This document shows positions 9,031-17,952 of a DNA stretch of 64,000 bases, one piece after another (position 1 is the stretch's first letter; the number at the start of each line of letters is the position of its first letter). The stretch comes from Micropruina sonneratiae (GTDB lineage: Bacteria > Actinomycetota > Actinomycetes > Propionibacteriales > Propionibacteriaceae): contig NZ_JAPDHX010000003.1 of NCBI RefSeq assembly GCF_025972045.1, positions 372,001 through 436,000 of the forward strand. Reading direction: 5' to 3'. The notes under the pieces are model-generated. The model made no database searches. It was not told where the DNA came from and saw nothing but the letters and a program-made list of their open reading frames with translations. The translations under genes were made by a program, and so were the position numbers.

Positions 9031-9794
9031 GCCTGCGGCTGGCTGCCTGCCAGTTCAGCGCCACGCCAGACCCGGCCTCCAATCTAGGGCTGATCCGCGG
9101 CCAGGCCGCCGAGGCGGCCGCCCAGGGCGCCACCGTGGTGGTCTGTCCCGAGGCGTCGATGGTGCCGTTCGGCTCCGACCTGGCGGCGGCGGCCGAGCCG
9201 TTGGACGGTGCCTTCGCCGACGGCGTCCGGGCGCTGGCGCAGCAACTGGGCGTGCTGCTCGTGGTGGGCATGTTCACCCCCTCGGGCGACGGCCGGGTGT
9301 GCAACACGTTGCTGATCGCCGGCCGGGGCGTCGAGACCAGCTACGACAAGATCCACCTGTTCGACGCCTTCGGTTCGCGCGAATCGGACACGGTCGCGCC
9401 GGGCTCCGAACTGGTCACCTTCGCCGCCGACGGCGTGACGTTCGGGGTGTCGACCTGTTTCGACCTGCGCTTCGCCGCCCAGTTCACCGAACTCGGACGC
9501 CGTGGCGCCGAGGTGCTGCTGGTGCCGGCCTCCTGGGGGGAGGGCCCGGGCAAGGCCGACCAGTGGGACCTGCTGGTCCGCGCGCGGGCCACCGACGCGC
9601 AGGCGTGGCTGCTGGCCTGCGACCAGGCCTGGACGCCGCCGGCCGGCAGCGACCCGCTCGGTATCGGCCGCAGCGCCTGCGTCGACCCGCTCGGGGTGGT
9701 GCGCGCCGCCCTTTCGGGGGCGCCCGGCGTGCTGGTCTGTGACGTGGATCCGTCGTTGGCCACGGACGTCCGCGGCCGCGTCCCGGTGCTGTAG
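9027..9794 (+). CDS. Carbon-nitrogen hydrolase (nitrilase superfamily)
   Basis: The 255-residue product has the complete nitrilase-superfamily triad: Glu42 in CPEASMVPF, Lys108 in YDKIHLFDAFG and Cys144 in VSTCFDLRF. Such enzymes hydrolyse amides or carbamoyl compounds; this length and the IHLFDAF block resemble the Nit/omega-amidase-like branch. The GTG at 9027 overlaps the stop of the preceding carrier gene (GTGA), which implies translational coupling. The tail reads DPSLATDVRGRVPVL, a normal end for the family. Neighbouring carrier and DUF2848 genes suggest uptake and breakdown of an amide-bearing compound, but the substrate cannot be read from sequence. Confidence 0.85.
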   Translation: MSLRLAACQFSATPDPASNLGLIRGQAAEAAAQGATVVVCPEASMVPFGSDLAAAAEPLDGAFADGVRALAQQLGVLLVVGMFTPSGDGRVCNTLLIAGRGVETSYDKIHLFDAFGSRESDTVAPGSELVTFAADGVTFGVSTCFDLRFAAQFTELGRRGAEVLLVPASWGEGPGKADQWDLLVRARATDAQAWLLACDQAWTPPAGSDPLGIGRSACVDPLGVVRAALSGAPGVLVCDVDPSLATDVRGRVPVL

Positions 9795-9801
9795 CGCCCG
9801 T

Positions 9802-9828
9802 CGCCGGCCCCGGCACGACAAGCCGGCG
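9802..9828. terminator. Hairpin between convergent nitrilase and TM2 genes
   Basis: CGCCGGC at 9802-9808 and GCCGGCG at 9822-9828 form a 7 bp GC-only stem around a 13-base loop, placed between two convergent stops. There is no T tract, as is common in high-GC genomes. Confidence 0.4.
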
Positions 9829-9851
9829 CCGAACGCGTCGGCCCGCCCCGG

Positions 9852-10508
9852 TCAGTACGGGTAGCCGGTGAGGCGACGGTTGGCCTCGCGGGTGTAGCCC
9901 GGGATCAGGAACAGGTCGATCAGGCAGCCGATCATCACGAACAGCAGGCCGATGCCGAGCCAGCCGAGCAGCACCGTGCTCAACAGGTACGCGATTCCCC
10001 ACCCGCTGCGGCCGAGGTAGAAGTGGTGGGCGCCGAAGAGGCCGAAGAAGAACCACAGAAGATAGGCGACCCCGCTCGACTTCGGGGACACGTACACCGG
10101 CTGGTAGGCGACCGGGTACCAGCCGCCCGGTTGGGCCGAGGGCGGGTAGGGCTGCGGCTGTGGGTAGGGCTGGGGCAGGCGTCCCGGAAGGTAGGGCTGC
10201 GGCGGGCCGAACCGCTGCGGCTGCGGGGGGTACGGATGAGAGTAGCCGGCCTCCGGCGCGGATCCGGCGTGTTCGGGCAGCCCGGGATAGACGGCGTACG
10301 TCGCGGTCGGGTCGGGTGCGGTGGGGACCGACTGCGAGGGTTGGGCGAGCGGCGTCGGCGTCGTCGGGGCCCAGGCGCCGGCGTTGCCCGCCAGCGGTTG
10401 CGTCGCTGCGTACGGGTCGCCGCCGGACGCCGCAGCGGCCGGGTATTCGGGACGGGTGGGTGGGTAGAGTTCCGCCTCAGGGCGGCGCCAGGGCTCGTAC
10501 TCACTCAC
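9852..10508 (-). CDS. TM2 domain-containing protein with Pro/Tyr-rich N-terminus
   Basis: The 218-residue product has two parts. Residues 1-140 are low-complexity and rich in Pro, Tyr, Gln and Ala, probably disordered and cytoplasmic. Residues 142-218 are a TM2 domain: KSSGVAYLLWFFFGLFGAHH, FYLGRSGWGIAYLL and a second helix with GIGLLFVMIGCLIDLFLIPG, including the DLF/LIPG ending typical of the domain. The start is GTG at 10508. The molecular role of bacterial TM2 proteins is not established. It is transcribed divergently from rne, with a 273-base gap. Confidence 0.85.
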   Translation of the reverse strand: MSEYEPWRRPEAELYPPTRPEYPAAAASGGDPYAATQPLAGNAGAWAPTTPTPLAQPSQSVPTAPDPTATYAVYPGLPEHAGSAPEAGYSHPYPPQPQRFGPPQPYLPGRLPQPYPQPQPYPPSAQPGGWYPVAYQPVYVSPKSSGVAYLLWFFFGLFGAHHFYLGRSGWGIAYLLSTVLLGWLGIGLLFVMIGCLIDLFLIPGYTREANRRLTGYPY

Positions 10509-10781
10509 CCGGCAATGCTAGATCCGGCCACCGACACACACCGAATCCGCCGGGCCGTCTCAGGGTCCCTCCAGGCGGGTGTGGCATAATCACGCACAGG
10601 ACGAGGCCGCGCAGCGGTCTCACTCGATCCGGCCCAGTCGTGGTGACAGCACGATTGGCGAGTCCGGCCACACCGCGACGGCGACGACCGCGGGGGCCGG
10701 CGGGCACGGACCGTCGTCCACAGGCTTTGCCACTCAGGTGGCCACATCATGCGGCGCCCCCACGCCGCCGAAGGAGAGCAC
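10509..10781 (+). promoter_or_regulatory. Divergent intergenic region with long rne leader
   Basis: This gap separates the TM2 gene from rne. A GGCATAAT at 10583-10590 is the only clear AT-rich -10-like element for the rightward direction and would leave a leader of roughly 185 bases before the rne start. The leader is GC-rich and can form several hairpins. RNase E genes in other bacteria control their own mRNA through the leader; whether that happens here is not shown. Confidence 0.35.
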
Positions 10782-13580
10782 ATGCTCGACACCGACACAC
10801 CCGCACCCGGCTCCGGCGACTCCGCCGTCGACGAGACCGCCCAGCCGCCCACACCGCCACGCCGTCGGCGTGCAGCCAGCCGCCCGGCGGGACCGCCGGC
10901 CCCGGCACCCGAGCCGGCCGAGGTCGCGCCCGAGGTCACAGAACCCATCGAGGACGAGGCCGCCGCAGAGTCGGAGGCCGTCGAGACGCAGCCGGGCCCC
11001 GTCCCGGACGAACCCGCCACCGCACAGCCGGACGAGTCCGACGCGGTGGCCCCCGTCGAGGACGAGGCCGCAGCCGTGGAGCATGAACAAGCCCCGGACG
11101 AGCCAGCCGAGGACGAGCAGACGGAGGCCGAACCCGCAGCGACTGTCCGGGACGAGCCGGAGCCTGCGGAGGCCGAGGACCAGCAGCAGGGAAACGACGA
11201 GGCGGCGGCCGAACCGGTCGCGCCCGAGCCGCCGGCCAAGCCGGCGCGCCGGCGCCGCGCCACCCGGGCGGCAGCGGCGCCCGAGCCGGTGTCGTCTCCC
11301 GCCACCGAGGCGGTCGAGGAAGATGCGCCGGCCAGCGATCAGCCGGCCGCCGAGCAGCCCGGCGACCAGCAACCTGATGCCGACGGCATCGTCGAGGTGA
11401 CCGCCGGCGCCGCCGAGACGGAACAGCAGCGTCCGCTCAGCCTGGACGAGCTGCCCTCGCTCGACGAACTCGCCCCCCAACAGCCCACCGAGGCACGCGG
11501 CCGGCGCCGCCGCCGCAAGTCCGAACCCGAATCGGTGCGGGAAGCGGAGGCCGATGCGGCGTCCGCGCCCGCCGACGACGCGGCGTCCGACCCCGTCGCC
11601 GCAAGCCTGGAGAACCTCAGCCGTAGCCGCAGGGGCAAGCGTGCGAAGGTCGACGAGGACGCCGCCGCGGAAGCGCTGGACCAACTCGCCGCCGCGATCG
11701 GCGGTCAGGGCGAGGCCGCCGGCCAGGATGCCGACGAGGCGGAGTCGCTCGACGAGGCGTCCGCTCACCCGACGACGGACGGCGACGACGACGACCAGGC
11801 CGTCGACACCGACGACAGCGACGACAACGACGACAACGACGATCCCGAGGGTCCCCGGCGCCGTCGGCGCCGGCGCGGTGGTCGCCGCCGCCGTCGCGGC
11901 GGTTCGGCCGACGATGCCGAGACCGGCGACGCCGACGACACCACCGACGGTGAGGCGTCCGACGGCGACAACGACGGCGAGGCCGAGCCTGCGGCAGAGG
12001 CCGAGGGTGGATCGTCGTCGAGCCGCCGCCGCCGTCGCCGCCGTCGCCGCGGCGAGGACACCACCGGCGCCGAGGACGACCCCAGCGACGTCGTCGTGCG
12101 GGTTCGCGAGCCGCGCCGCAGCAAGGCCGGCGACGAGGTCACCGGCATCGAGGGCTCGACCCGGATGGAGGCAAAGCGCCAGCGCCGCCGCGAGGGCCGG
12201 GCGGCCGGACGCCGGCGGTCGCCGATCCTGTCCGAGGCCGAGTTCCTGGCCCGCCGGGAATCGGTCGACCGGGCGATGCTGATCCGGCAGGCCGACGACT
12301 ACACCCAGCTCGCCGTCCTCGAGGACGGCATCCTGGTCGAGCACTACGTCGACCGGGCCTCCGCGACGTCCATGATCGGCAACGTCTACCTGGGCAAGGT
12401 GCAGAACGTGCTGCCGTCGATGGAGGCCGCGTTCATCGACATCGGTCGTGGCCGCAACGCCGTCCTGTACGCCGGCGAGGTCGACTGGGATACCTTCGGC
12501 GTCACCGGTGGCGACCGCAAGATGGAGAAGGTCTTCAAGTCCGGCCAGAGCGTGCTCGTGCAGGTCACCAAGGACCCGATCGGCGCCAAGGGCGCGCGGC
12601 TGACCGGACACGTCTCGGTCCCCGGCCGCTACGTCGTGTACTCGCCGAGCGGCCAGCTTTCCGGCATTTCGCGCAAGCTGCCCGAGCAGGAACGCAACCG
12701 GCTCAAGGGCATTCTCGACGGCCTGGTCGGCGACCACGCGTCGGTGATCGTCCGCACCGCCGCCGAGGGGGCGTCCGAGGACGAGCTGGTGCGCGACGTC
12801 AACCGGCTCAAGGCGCAGTGGGAGATCATCGAGAAGAAGGTGAAGGCGGGCAAGTCGCCCGAGCAGCTTTACACCGAGCCCGAGCTGACCCTGCGGATCG
12901 TCCGCGACCTGTTCACCGAGGATTTCGGCAGGCTGATCGTCGACGGCAACGGCAAGGGTGAGGATGCCTGGGACTCGGTGGAGGCCTACGTCGGACACGT
13001 GGCGCCGCACCTGAAGGAACGCCTCGTGCATTGGGACCGGGGCGAGTCCGGTGACCTGTTCGAGGCGCACCGGATCAACGAGCAGATCGCCAAAGCGCTG
13101 GAGCGGAAGGTGTTCCTGCCCTCGGGCGGCTCGCTGATCATCGACCGCACCGAGGCGATGACGGTGATCGACGTCAACACCGGCAAGTTCACCGGCACCC
13201 AGGGCAACCTCGAGGCGACCGTCACATCGAACAACCTCGAGGCGGCCGAGGAGATCGTCCGCCAGCTGCGGCTGCGCGACATCGGCGGCATCATCGTGAT
13301 CGACTTCATCGACATGGTGCTGCCCGCCAACCGCGAGCTGCTGCTGCGCCGGCTGGTCGAGTGCCTCGGCCGGGACCGGACGCGGCACCAGGTCGCCGAG
13401 GTGACCTCGCTGGGGCTGGTGCAGATGACCCGCAAGCGGATCGGTACCGGGCTCGCCGAGGCCTTCACCGTCACCTGTGAGACCTGCCACGGTCGCGGCT
13501 ACCACCGCCACGACACACCCGTCGACTCGCAGGCACCGGCCGACGGCGGCGAGCGCGAGCACGGCCGCCGCCGCCGCTGA
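10782..13580 (+). CDS. rne: Ribonuclease E/G with long acidic N-terminal extension
   Basis: The 932-residue product is the actinobacterial RNase E/G, an endonuclease that processes rRNA and degrades mRNA. Roughly the first 480 residues are low-complexity: Glu/Ala/Pro-rich runs interrupted by arginine blocks such as GPRRRRRRRGGRRRRRGG, probably disordered RNA-binding segments. The catalytic core begins near residue 490 with an S1-like domain (VYLGKVQNVLPSMEAAFIDI), has the metal-binding acidic residues in VIDVNTG (about residue 793) and IIVIDFIDM (about 840), and ends with the zinc-link CETCHGRG near residue 900. ATG 10782 is preferred over ATG 10749 because AAGGAG precedes it. In related genomes rne is normally followed directly by rplU; here about 19 kb separates them. 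Confidence 0.92.
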   Translation: MLDTDTPAPGSGDSAVDETAQPPTPPRRRRAASRPAGPPAPAPEPAEVAPEVTEPIEDEAAAESEAVETQPGPVPDEPATAQPDESDAVAPVEDEAAAVEHEQAPDEPAEDEQTEAEPAATVRDEPEPAEAEDQQQGNDEAAAEPVAPEPPAKPARRRRATRAAAAPEPVSSPATEAVEEDAPASDQPAAEQPGDQQPDADGIVEVTAGAAETEQQRPLSLDELPSLDELAPQQPTEARGRRRRRKSEPESVREAEADAASAPADDAASDPVAASLENLSRSRRGKRAKVDEDAAAEALDQLAAAIGGQGEAAGQDADEAESLDEASAHPTTDGDDDDQAVDTDDSDDNDDNDDPEGPRRRRRRRGGRRRRRGGSADDAETGDADDTTDGEASDGDNDGEAEPAAEAEGGSSSSRRRRRRRRRGEDTTGAEDDPSDVVVRVREPRRSKAGDEVTGIEGSTRMEAKRQRRREGRAAGRRRSPILSEAEFLARRESVDRAMLIRQADDYTQLAVLEDGILVEHYVDRASATSMIGNVYLGKVQNVLPSMEAAFIDIGRGRNAVLYAGEVDWDTFGVTGGDRKMEKVFKSGQSVLVQVTKDPIGAKGARLTGHVSVPGRYVVYSPSGQLSGISRKLPEQERNRLKGILDGLVGDHASVIVRTAAEGASEDELVRDVNRLKAQWEIIEKKVKAGKSPEQLYTEPELTLRIVRDLFTEDFGRLIVDGNGKGEDAWDSVEAYVGHVAPHLKERLVHWDRGESGDLFEAHRINEQIAKALERKVFLPSGGSLIIDRTEAMTVIDVNTGKFTGTQGNLEATVTSNNLEAAEEIVRQLRLRDIGGIIVIDFIDMVLPANRELLLRRLVECLGRDRTRHQVAEVTSLGLVQMTRKRIGTGLAEAFTVTCETCHGRGYHRHDTPVDSQAPADGGEREHGRRRR

Positions 13581-13603
13581 CCCTCGCGCTCGTCCGACTG
13601 TGA

Positions 13604-13628
13604 GCCGCTCGCCCACTGCGCGAGCGGC
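13604..13628 (+). terminator. Terminator-like hairpin after rne
   Basis: GCCGCTCGC at 13604-13612 pairs perfectly with GCGAGCGGC at 13620-13628 around a 7-base loop, 23 bases after the rne stop. No T tract follows. Confidence 0.55.
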
Positions 13629-13738
13629 ACATGGTCGGGCGAGTCGCAGATCGGTGGGGGGCGGGTGCCGCGTAGCTGAGACGGGTGTCCACCGGTCGGA
13701 CGCCGGGTCGTAGGGTCGTGGGGAAAGGAGAACCCCAC

Positions 13739-15154
13739 ATGACTTCGACGACGACGTCTCCCGCTCCGCTCAACTCGCCCGGGCGGGTCATCGCCGCCAG
13801 CCTGATCGGCACCACGATCGAGTTCTACGACTTCTACGTCTACGCGACCGCGGCCGTGCTGGTGTTTCCGCAGCTGTTCTTCCCGACCGGCAATCCCACC
13901 ACGGCGCTGATCGCGTCCTTCGGTGTGTTCGGTGCGGCCATGGTGGCCCGCCCGATCGGTGCGATCGTCTTCGGACATCTCGGTGACAAGCGCGGACGCA
14001 AGACGACCCTGGTGCTCAGCCTGCTCACCATGGGTATCGCCACCTTCCTCATCGGCCTGCTTCCGACCTTCCAGACCGCCGGACTGCTGGCACCGGTGAT
14101 GCTGCTGATCCTGAGGCTCACGCAGGGTTTCGCGCTGGGAGGGGAGTGGTCGGGTGCGGCGCTGGTGGCGACCGAGAACGCCCCGGAGGGCAAGCGCGCC
14201 TGGTACGGCACCTTCCCGCAGCTCGGGGCGCCGCTGGGGTTCATCATCGCCAACGGGCTCTTCCTGGCGATCAACGTCACCCTGCCGCACCCCAACGATC
14301 CGTTGCTGAAGTCCGAGGCGTTCCTCAACTGGGGATGGCGGGTGCCGTTCCTGTTCTCGGCGGTGATGGTCATCGTCGGCCTGTGGGTCCGGCTCAAGCT
14401 CGTCGAGTCGGACGCCTTCGTGAAGGCCGAGCAGCGAGGCAAGATCCGCAAGCTGCCGCTCGGTGACACCTTCCGGCACCACTGGCGCGAGGTGGTGCTG
14501 GGCACCTTCATCATGCTGGCGACCTACGTGCTGTTCTACCTGATGACCAGCTTCACCCTCACCTACGGCACCGCGAAGACGGACGCCACCCCGGGCGGTT
14601 TGGGCTTCAGCTACACCACCTTCGTGCTGATGCAGATCATCGGCGTGGTGTTCTTCGGCATCTTCACCCTGTTGTCCGGCCCGGCGGCCGACGCGATCGG
14701 ACGCCGCACGCTGCTGATCTGGACGACGATCACCATCATCGCGTTCGGGCTGAGCTTCCCGCTATGGCTGCAGCAGCGCGCCGACGTCGCCTTCGCCGGG
14801 GCGCTCACCCAGGCGTTCCTGATCTTCGGCTTCCTGTTGATGGGCGTCACCTTCGGCCCCATGGGGGCGCTGTTGCCGGAGCTGTTCCCGACCAACGTCC
14901 GCTACACCGGGTCGGCGATCGCCTACAACGTGTCCAGCATCCTGGGGGCCGCGGTGGCGCCCATCATCGCGGTGGCACTGTGGGCGGCGGCCGGTGGCAG
15001 CACCTGGTCGGTGGGGGTCTATCTGGCCGGCGCCGGCGTCCTCACCCTGATCGCGCTGCTGCTCAGTCGGGAGACCAAGGACACCGACTACGCGGCCTCC
15101 TCGGCCGACGACGAGTTCGCGGCGCGCGCGGAGGGTGAAGCCGTCACCCTGTGA
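13739..15154 (+). CDS. MFS transporter, metabolite:H+ symporter family
   Basis: The 471-residue product has twelve predicted helices and the hallmarks of the metabolite:H+ symporter branch (ProP/ShiA/KgtP-like): ASLIGTTIEFYDFYVYA near residues 21-37, the GHLGDKRGRKTTL loop between helices 2 and 3, and FALGGEWSGAALVATENAP around 130-148. AAAGGAG precedes the ATG at 13739; an upstream in-frame start would add a non-conserved stretch. It stands alone between two hairpins. The substrate is probably an organic acid or compatible solute and cannot be fixed from sequence. The window holds two further carriers of the same branch. Confidence 0.85.
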   Translation: MTSTTTSPAPLNSPGRVIAASLIGTTIEFYDFYVYATAAVLVFPQLFFPTGNPTTALIASFGVFGAAMVARPIGAIVFGHLGDKRGRKTTLVLSLLTMGIATFLIGLLPTFQTAGLLAPVMLLILRLTQGFALGGEWSGAALVATENAPEGKRAWYGTFPQLGAPLGFIIANGLFLAINVTLPHPNDPLLKSEAFLNWGWRVPFLFSAVMVIVGLWVRLKLVESDAFVKAEQRGKIRKLPLGDTFRHHWREVVLGTFIMLATYVLFYLMTSFTLTYGTAKTDATPGGLGFSYTTFVLMQIIGVVFFGIFTLLSGPAADAIGRRTLLIWTTITIIAFGLSFPLWLQQRADVAFAGALTQAFLIFGFLLMGVTFGPMGALLPELFPTNVRYTGSAIAYNVSSILGAAVAPIIAVALWAAAGGSTWSVGVYLAGAGVLTLIALLLSRETKDTDYAASSADDEFAARAEGEAVTL

Positions 15155-15193
15155 CCGGGCGACCAGCCCCGCCGACCGACGGTCGACGACAAA

Positions 15194-15215
15194 GCGGGGG
15201 CCGGTTCACCCCCGC
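15194..15215 (+). terminator. Hairpin after MFS gene
   Basis: GCGGGGG at 15194-15200 pairs with CCCCCGC at 15209-15215 around an 8-base loop, 40 bases after the MFS stop. Confidence 0.5.
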
Positions 15216-15310
15216 GTCGCCGAATGTTCTCCCGCCGTGCAGCTGCCACCCCTGCACAAAGCCGATCCTCCCTCCCTCGGTACGGTGCCTGCCTGCCCGG
15301 GAGGTGGATG

Positions 15311-15901
15311 ATGAGAGCACGCATCGTCGTGTTGTCGGTCCTGTTCGGCCTGCTGTTCGCAGGCGCCACGGCTACAACGGCGTCCGCCGCGACCGGGGTG
15401 ACGATCAACAGGATCTCGGTGGCGCCCTTGGGGCCCGGTGCGAAGGCGACCATCAAGCCGAACCTCACGGTGCGCGGCTCGCTGACGATCACCACGAAGT
15501 ACTTCACGATCTGGACCTCCAAGGGCACCAAGATCGTGAACAAGAAGACCAGGGCCACGCTGAAGGCGGGCACCTACACGGTCAAGACCGTCGTCACCTA
15601 CAAGGCCAAGAAGCGCAGCGGCGGGTACTACGCCGCGAAGACGGTCAAGCGTGCGCAGACCCTGACGATCGCCACCTCGACGGCGACGTGCGCGACGCTG
15701 GCCGATGCCGGGCGGGTGAAGAGCAGGGACTCCAAGCAAACCGTCGCCGACACCCTGCATTCGACGGGTGCCCTGGACTGGTCGACCTCGTCGTGGGGCG
15801 TGCTCTACGAGACGTACCGCTACGCCTACTGCGGCAGCGGCTTCCAATGGGTCTGGGTGTCCTTCGCCGACGGAGCGGTCACCGACAGCTGGGCGGAGTA
15901 G
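15311..15901 (+). CDS. Secreted protein of unknown function
   Basis: The 196-residue product begins with an arginine pair and a hydrophobic stretch ending in TTASA-AT, a good Sec signal peptide with cleavage near residue 27. The mature part opens with Lys/Thr-rich beta-strand-like sequence (VRGSLTITTKYFTIWTSKG, then LKAGTYTVKTVVTYKAK), resembling a single immunoglobulin-like or fibronectin-like module, and ends with an aromatic region containing two cysteines (ATCATLADAG and YAYCGSG). GGGAGG at 15299-15304 is spaced 6 bases from this ATG and only 3 from the adjacent ATG at 15308. No family is recognised. It is probably extracellular or cell-wall located. Confidence 0.65.
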   Translation: MRARIVVLSVLFGLLFAGATATTASAATGVTINRISVAPLGPGAKATIKPNLTVRGSLTITTKYFTIWTSKGTKIVNKKTRATLKAGTYTVKTVVTYKAKKRSGGYYAAKTVKRAQTLTIATSTATCATLADAGRVKSRDSKQTVADTLHSTGALDWSTSSWGVLYETYRYAYCGSGFQWVWVSFADGAVTDSWAE

Positions 15902-15910
15902 CTCGCCGGC

Positions 15911-16009
15911 TCATCGGGAGCGGCGGCGGTACACCAGCAGAGCTGCCACGTGTGCGACGACGAGGATGCCCGCGCACCCGGCCATGGCGACCCACAGCGA
16001 ACCGCCCAC
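15911..16009 (-). CDS. Possible 32-residue single-helix membrane peptide
   Basis: A GTG at 16009 opens a frame of 33 codons just downstream of the DUF445 gene. It reads one hydrophobic helix (GCAGILVVAHVAALLVY) followed by RRRSR and a stop, the usual layout of a tail-anchored micro-protein with a positive-inside end. No ribosome site is obvious. It is reported because the composition is membrane-like and the position within the DUF445 transcript is plausible. Confidence 0.25.
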   Translation of the reverse strand: MGGSLWVAMAGCAGILVVAHVAALLVYRRRSR

Positions 16010-16037
16010 CGGCCGAGGTGGCGAGACAGCCCGGCGG

Positions 16038-17309
16038 TCAGTGCACCAGCAGGCTCACCGTGTGGATCGCCAGGCCGGCCAGGCAGCCGACCACCGTGCC
16101 GTTTATCCGGATGAACTGCAGGTCGCGGCCGACGTGCAACTCGATCTTTCGGGCGGCATCCCGGCCGTCCCAGCGTTCGATGGTGTGGCTGATCACGGTC
16201 GACAGCTCGGCGCCGTAGGTCTGCACCACGAACGCTGCGGCGTCCTCGAGTCCGCCCTCCAACCGGGTGCGCAGCTCGGAATCGTCGAGCAGCGCCCGCC
16301 CGAACCGCTGCACCGCCCGGTGCGCCCGCCGGCGCAGCTCGGAATCCTCCGCGGTCAGGGCGTCGTCGAGCGAGGCCCGGACCGTCTGCCACAGCCCGAC
16401 GATGGTCTCGACCGTCTGTGGGTGGGTGAGCAGCCGCCGTTTGAGCCGCTCGGCCCGTTCGGCGACGACCGGGTTGTGCTGCAGGTCGCGGGCGATCTGG
16501 TGCAGCAGATCGTCCAGCGCCGCCCGGGTCGGGTGGTCGCGATCCGATCGGATGGCCCACAACCACTCCACGGCCTGGTCGTAGGTCCACCGCACGACGC
16601 GCCGGTTGACGAAGCCGGGCGCCCACTTCGGTGCCCGCTCGCCCACGATGCCGTTGAAGGTGTCGGGGTGCCGGCGCAGCCAGTCGTGCACCTCGCCCAC
16701 CACCAGGTCGACCAGGCCGCGGTGAGCACCGTCGGTGACCACCGCATCCAGCAGGTCACCGATCGGGCCGGCCAGCGGTTCGGTCTCCAGTCGAGGCACG
16801 ATCACCTCACCGACCAGGTGGGTGACGTCGGCGTCGCTCACCTGGGCAAGCGCCACCCTCCCCAGCCGGGCGCCCTCGGCAACCACCCGGTCAGCGTTGG
16901 CGTCCACCTGCAACCACTGACCCAGCCGGGTGCCGGCCCGCAGTGACCCGATCCGTTCGCGGATGATCTCCTCGGTGAGGAAGTTCTCGGTGAAGAAGTC
17001 CTGCAGGTTGCGGGCGATGTCGTTCTTGCGCTTGGGGATGATCGCCGTGTGCGGGATGGGCAGTCCGAGCGGATGCCGGAACAGTGCGGTGACGGCGAAC
17101 CAGTCCGCCAGGGCGCCGACCATCGCCGCCTCGGCTCCGGCGTTGACGAAGCCCCACACCCCCCACGGGACGCCCTCGGCGGGCCGCAGCGTCAGCAGGT
17201 AGACCACCGCGGCGAGCAGCAGCAGCGAAAGAGCCAGCAGCTTCATCCGGCGCAGCCGGGCGGCGCGCTCGAGGTCGACGCCGGTCAACTCGACCGGCAG
17301 CACCGTCAT
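16038..17309 (-). CDS. DUF445 family membrane-associated protein
   Basis: The 423-residue product has two hydrophobic segments near the N-terminus (LLALSLLLLAAVVYLLTL at about residues 25-42 and the WGFVNAGAEAAMVGALADWF stretch at about 52-71) and the diagnostic DUF445 block FRHPLGLPIPHTAIIPKRK near 76-94. The rest is a long, mostly helical region, and a final hydrophobic helix precedes the LLVH end. The ATG at 17309 is the first methionine before the conserved region; upstream in-frame sequence lacks family similarity. E. coli YjiN belongs to this family; the biochemical role is unknown. It lies 43 bases downstream of the HAD gene and may share its transcript. Confidence 0.8.
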   Translation of the reverse strand: MTVLPVELTGVDLERAARLRRMKLLALSLLLLAAVVYLLTLRPAEGVPWGVWGFVNAGAEAAMVGALADWFAVTALFRHPLGLPIPHTAIIPKRKNDIARNLQDFFTENFLTEEIIRERIGSLRAGTRLGQWLQVDANADRVVAEGARLGRVALAQVSDADVTHLVGEVIVPRLETEPLAGPIGDLLDAVVTDGAHRGLVDLVVGEVHDWLRRHPDTFNGIVGERAPKWAPGFVNRRVVRWTYDQAVEWLWAIRSDRDHPTRAALDDLLHQIARDLQHNPVVAERAERLKRRLLTHPQTVETIVGLWQTVRASLDDALTAEDSELRRRAHRAVQRFGRALLDDSELRTRLEGGLEDAAAFVVQTYGAELSTVISHTIERWDGRDAARKIELHVGRDLQFIRINGTVVGCLAGLAIHTVSLLVH

Positions 17310-17352
17310 CGCAGCACCCCGGGCAGCGGACCGATCGAGCCTGGTCGATCGA

Positions 17353-17952
17353 TCACAGCACCCGGAGTCGGGCCAGCTGGTCACGCAGCTGCCCGGCACT
17401 GGTGAACAGGATGGTGCCCAGCCCGACCTCCTCGGCCGCATCGAGGTTCGCCTGGGTGTCGTCGATCATGATCGTCGAGGACGCCGCCAGGTCGAACCGG
17501 TCGAGGGCGTAGCGGAAGATCTCCGGGTCGGGCTTGGCCAGCCCCACCTCGCCGGAGACGATCACGTCGGCGAGCAGGTCGATGGCCGGACTGGCCCGGC
17601 GGGCCACGTTGAAGTTCTCCTTGGCCCAGTTGGACAGGCCGTAGCAGGGGACGCCGGCGGCCAGCAGGTCGTCGATCACCTCGGCCGTGCCCGGGATGGG
17701 TCCGCTGACGGTCATCGGGAACCGATCCAGGTAGGTGCGGAAGGCCGTCACCAGCTGGGGTGCCTGGTCGTCCATCTCGACGATCGCCTCGTGCAGGGGC
17801 ATGCCGGCATCGCAGCGGGCATTGATCTCCCAGAACACCTCCGACTCGAGGAACCCGTTCACCTGGTCGGCCGGCAACGCTCCGGCCAGCGCACGGATCG
17901 GGTCCCAGTCGACGATCACGTTGGCGACGTCGAAGATCAGGGCGGTGGTCAC
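17353..17952 (-). CDS. HAD-IA family hydrolase (YihX-like phosphatase)
   Basis: The 199-residue product has the four HAD motifs: nucleophile Asp8 in FDVANVIVDWD, the Ser of GLSNWAKENF (motif II), the Lys of GLAKPDPEIF (motif III) and the acidic pair in MIDDTQANLDAA (motif IV). The position two residues after the nucleophile is Ala instead of the usual acid/base Asp. This variation resembles the YihX sugar-phosphatase branch, where a Gly occurs there. The product is likely a small cytosolic phosphatase acting on a sugar phosphate or nucleotide. GTG at 17952 overlaps the stop of the upstream pentapeptide gene, so the two are coupled. Confidence 0.8.
   Translation of the reverse strand: MTTALIFDVANVIVDWDPIRALAGALPADQVNGFLESEVFWEINARCDAGMPLHEAIVEMDDQAPQLVTAFRTYLDRFPMTVSGPIPGTAEVIDDLLAAGVPCYGLSNWAKENFNVARRASPAIDLLADVIVSGEVGLAKPDPEIFRYALDRFDLAASSTIMIDDTQANLDAAEEVGLGTILFTSAGQLRDQLARLRVL

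Noticed and set aside
10734-13616. A 960-codon open frame antisense to rne
   Set aside because: Mirror of the repetitive rne sequence with no recognisable motif; rne on the other strand is unambiguous.
17310-17352. CGATCGAGCC...GGTCGATCG inverted repeat between the DUF445 and HAD genes as a terminator
   Set aside because: The arms are weak and both genes are likely cotranscribed, so a terminator there is not supported.
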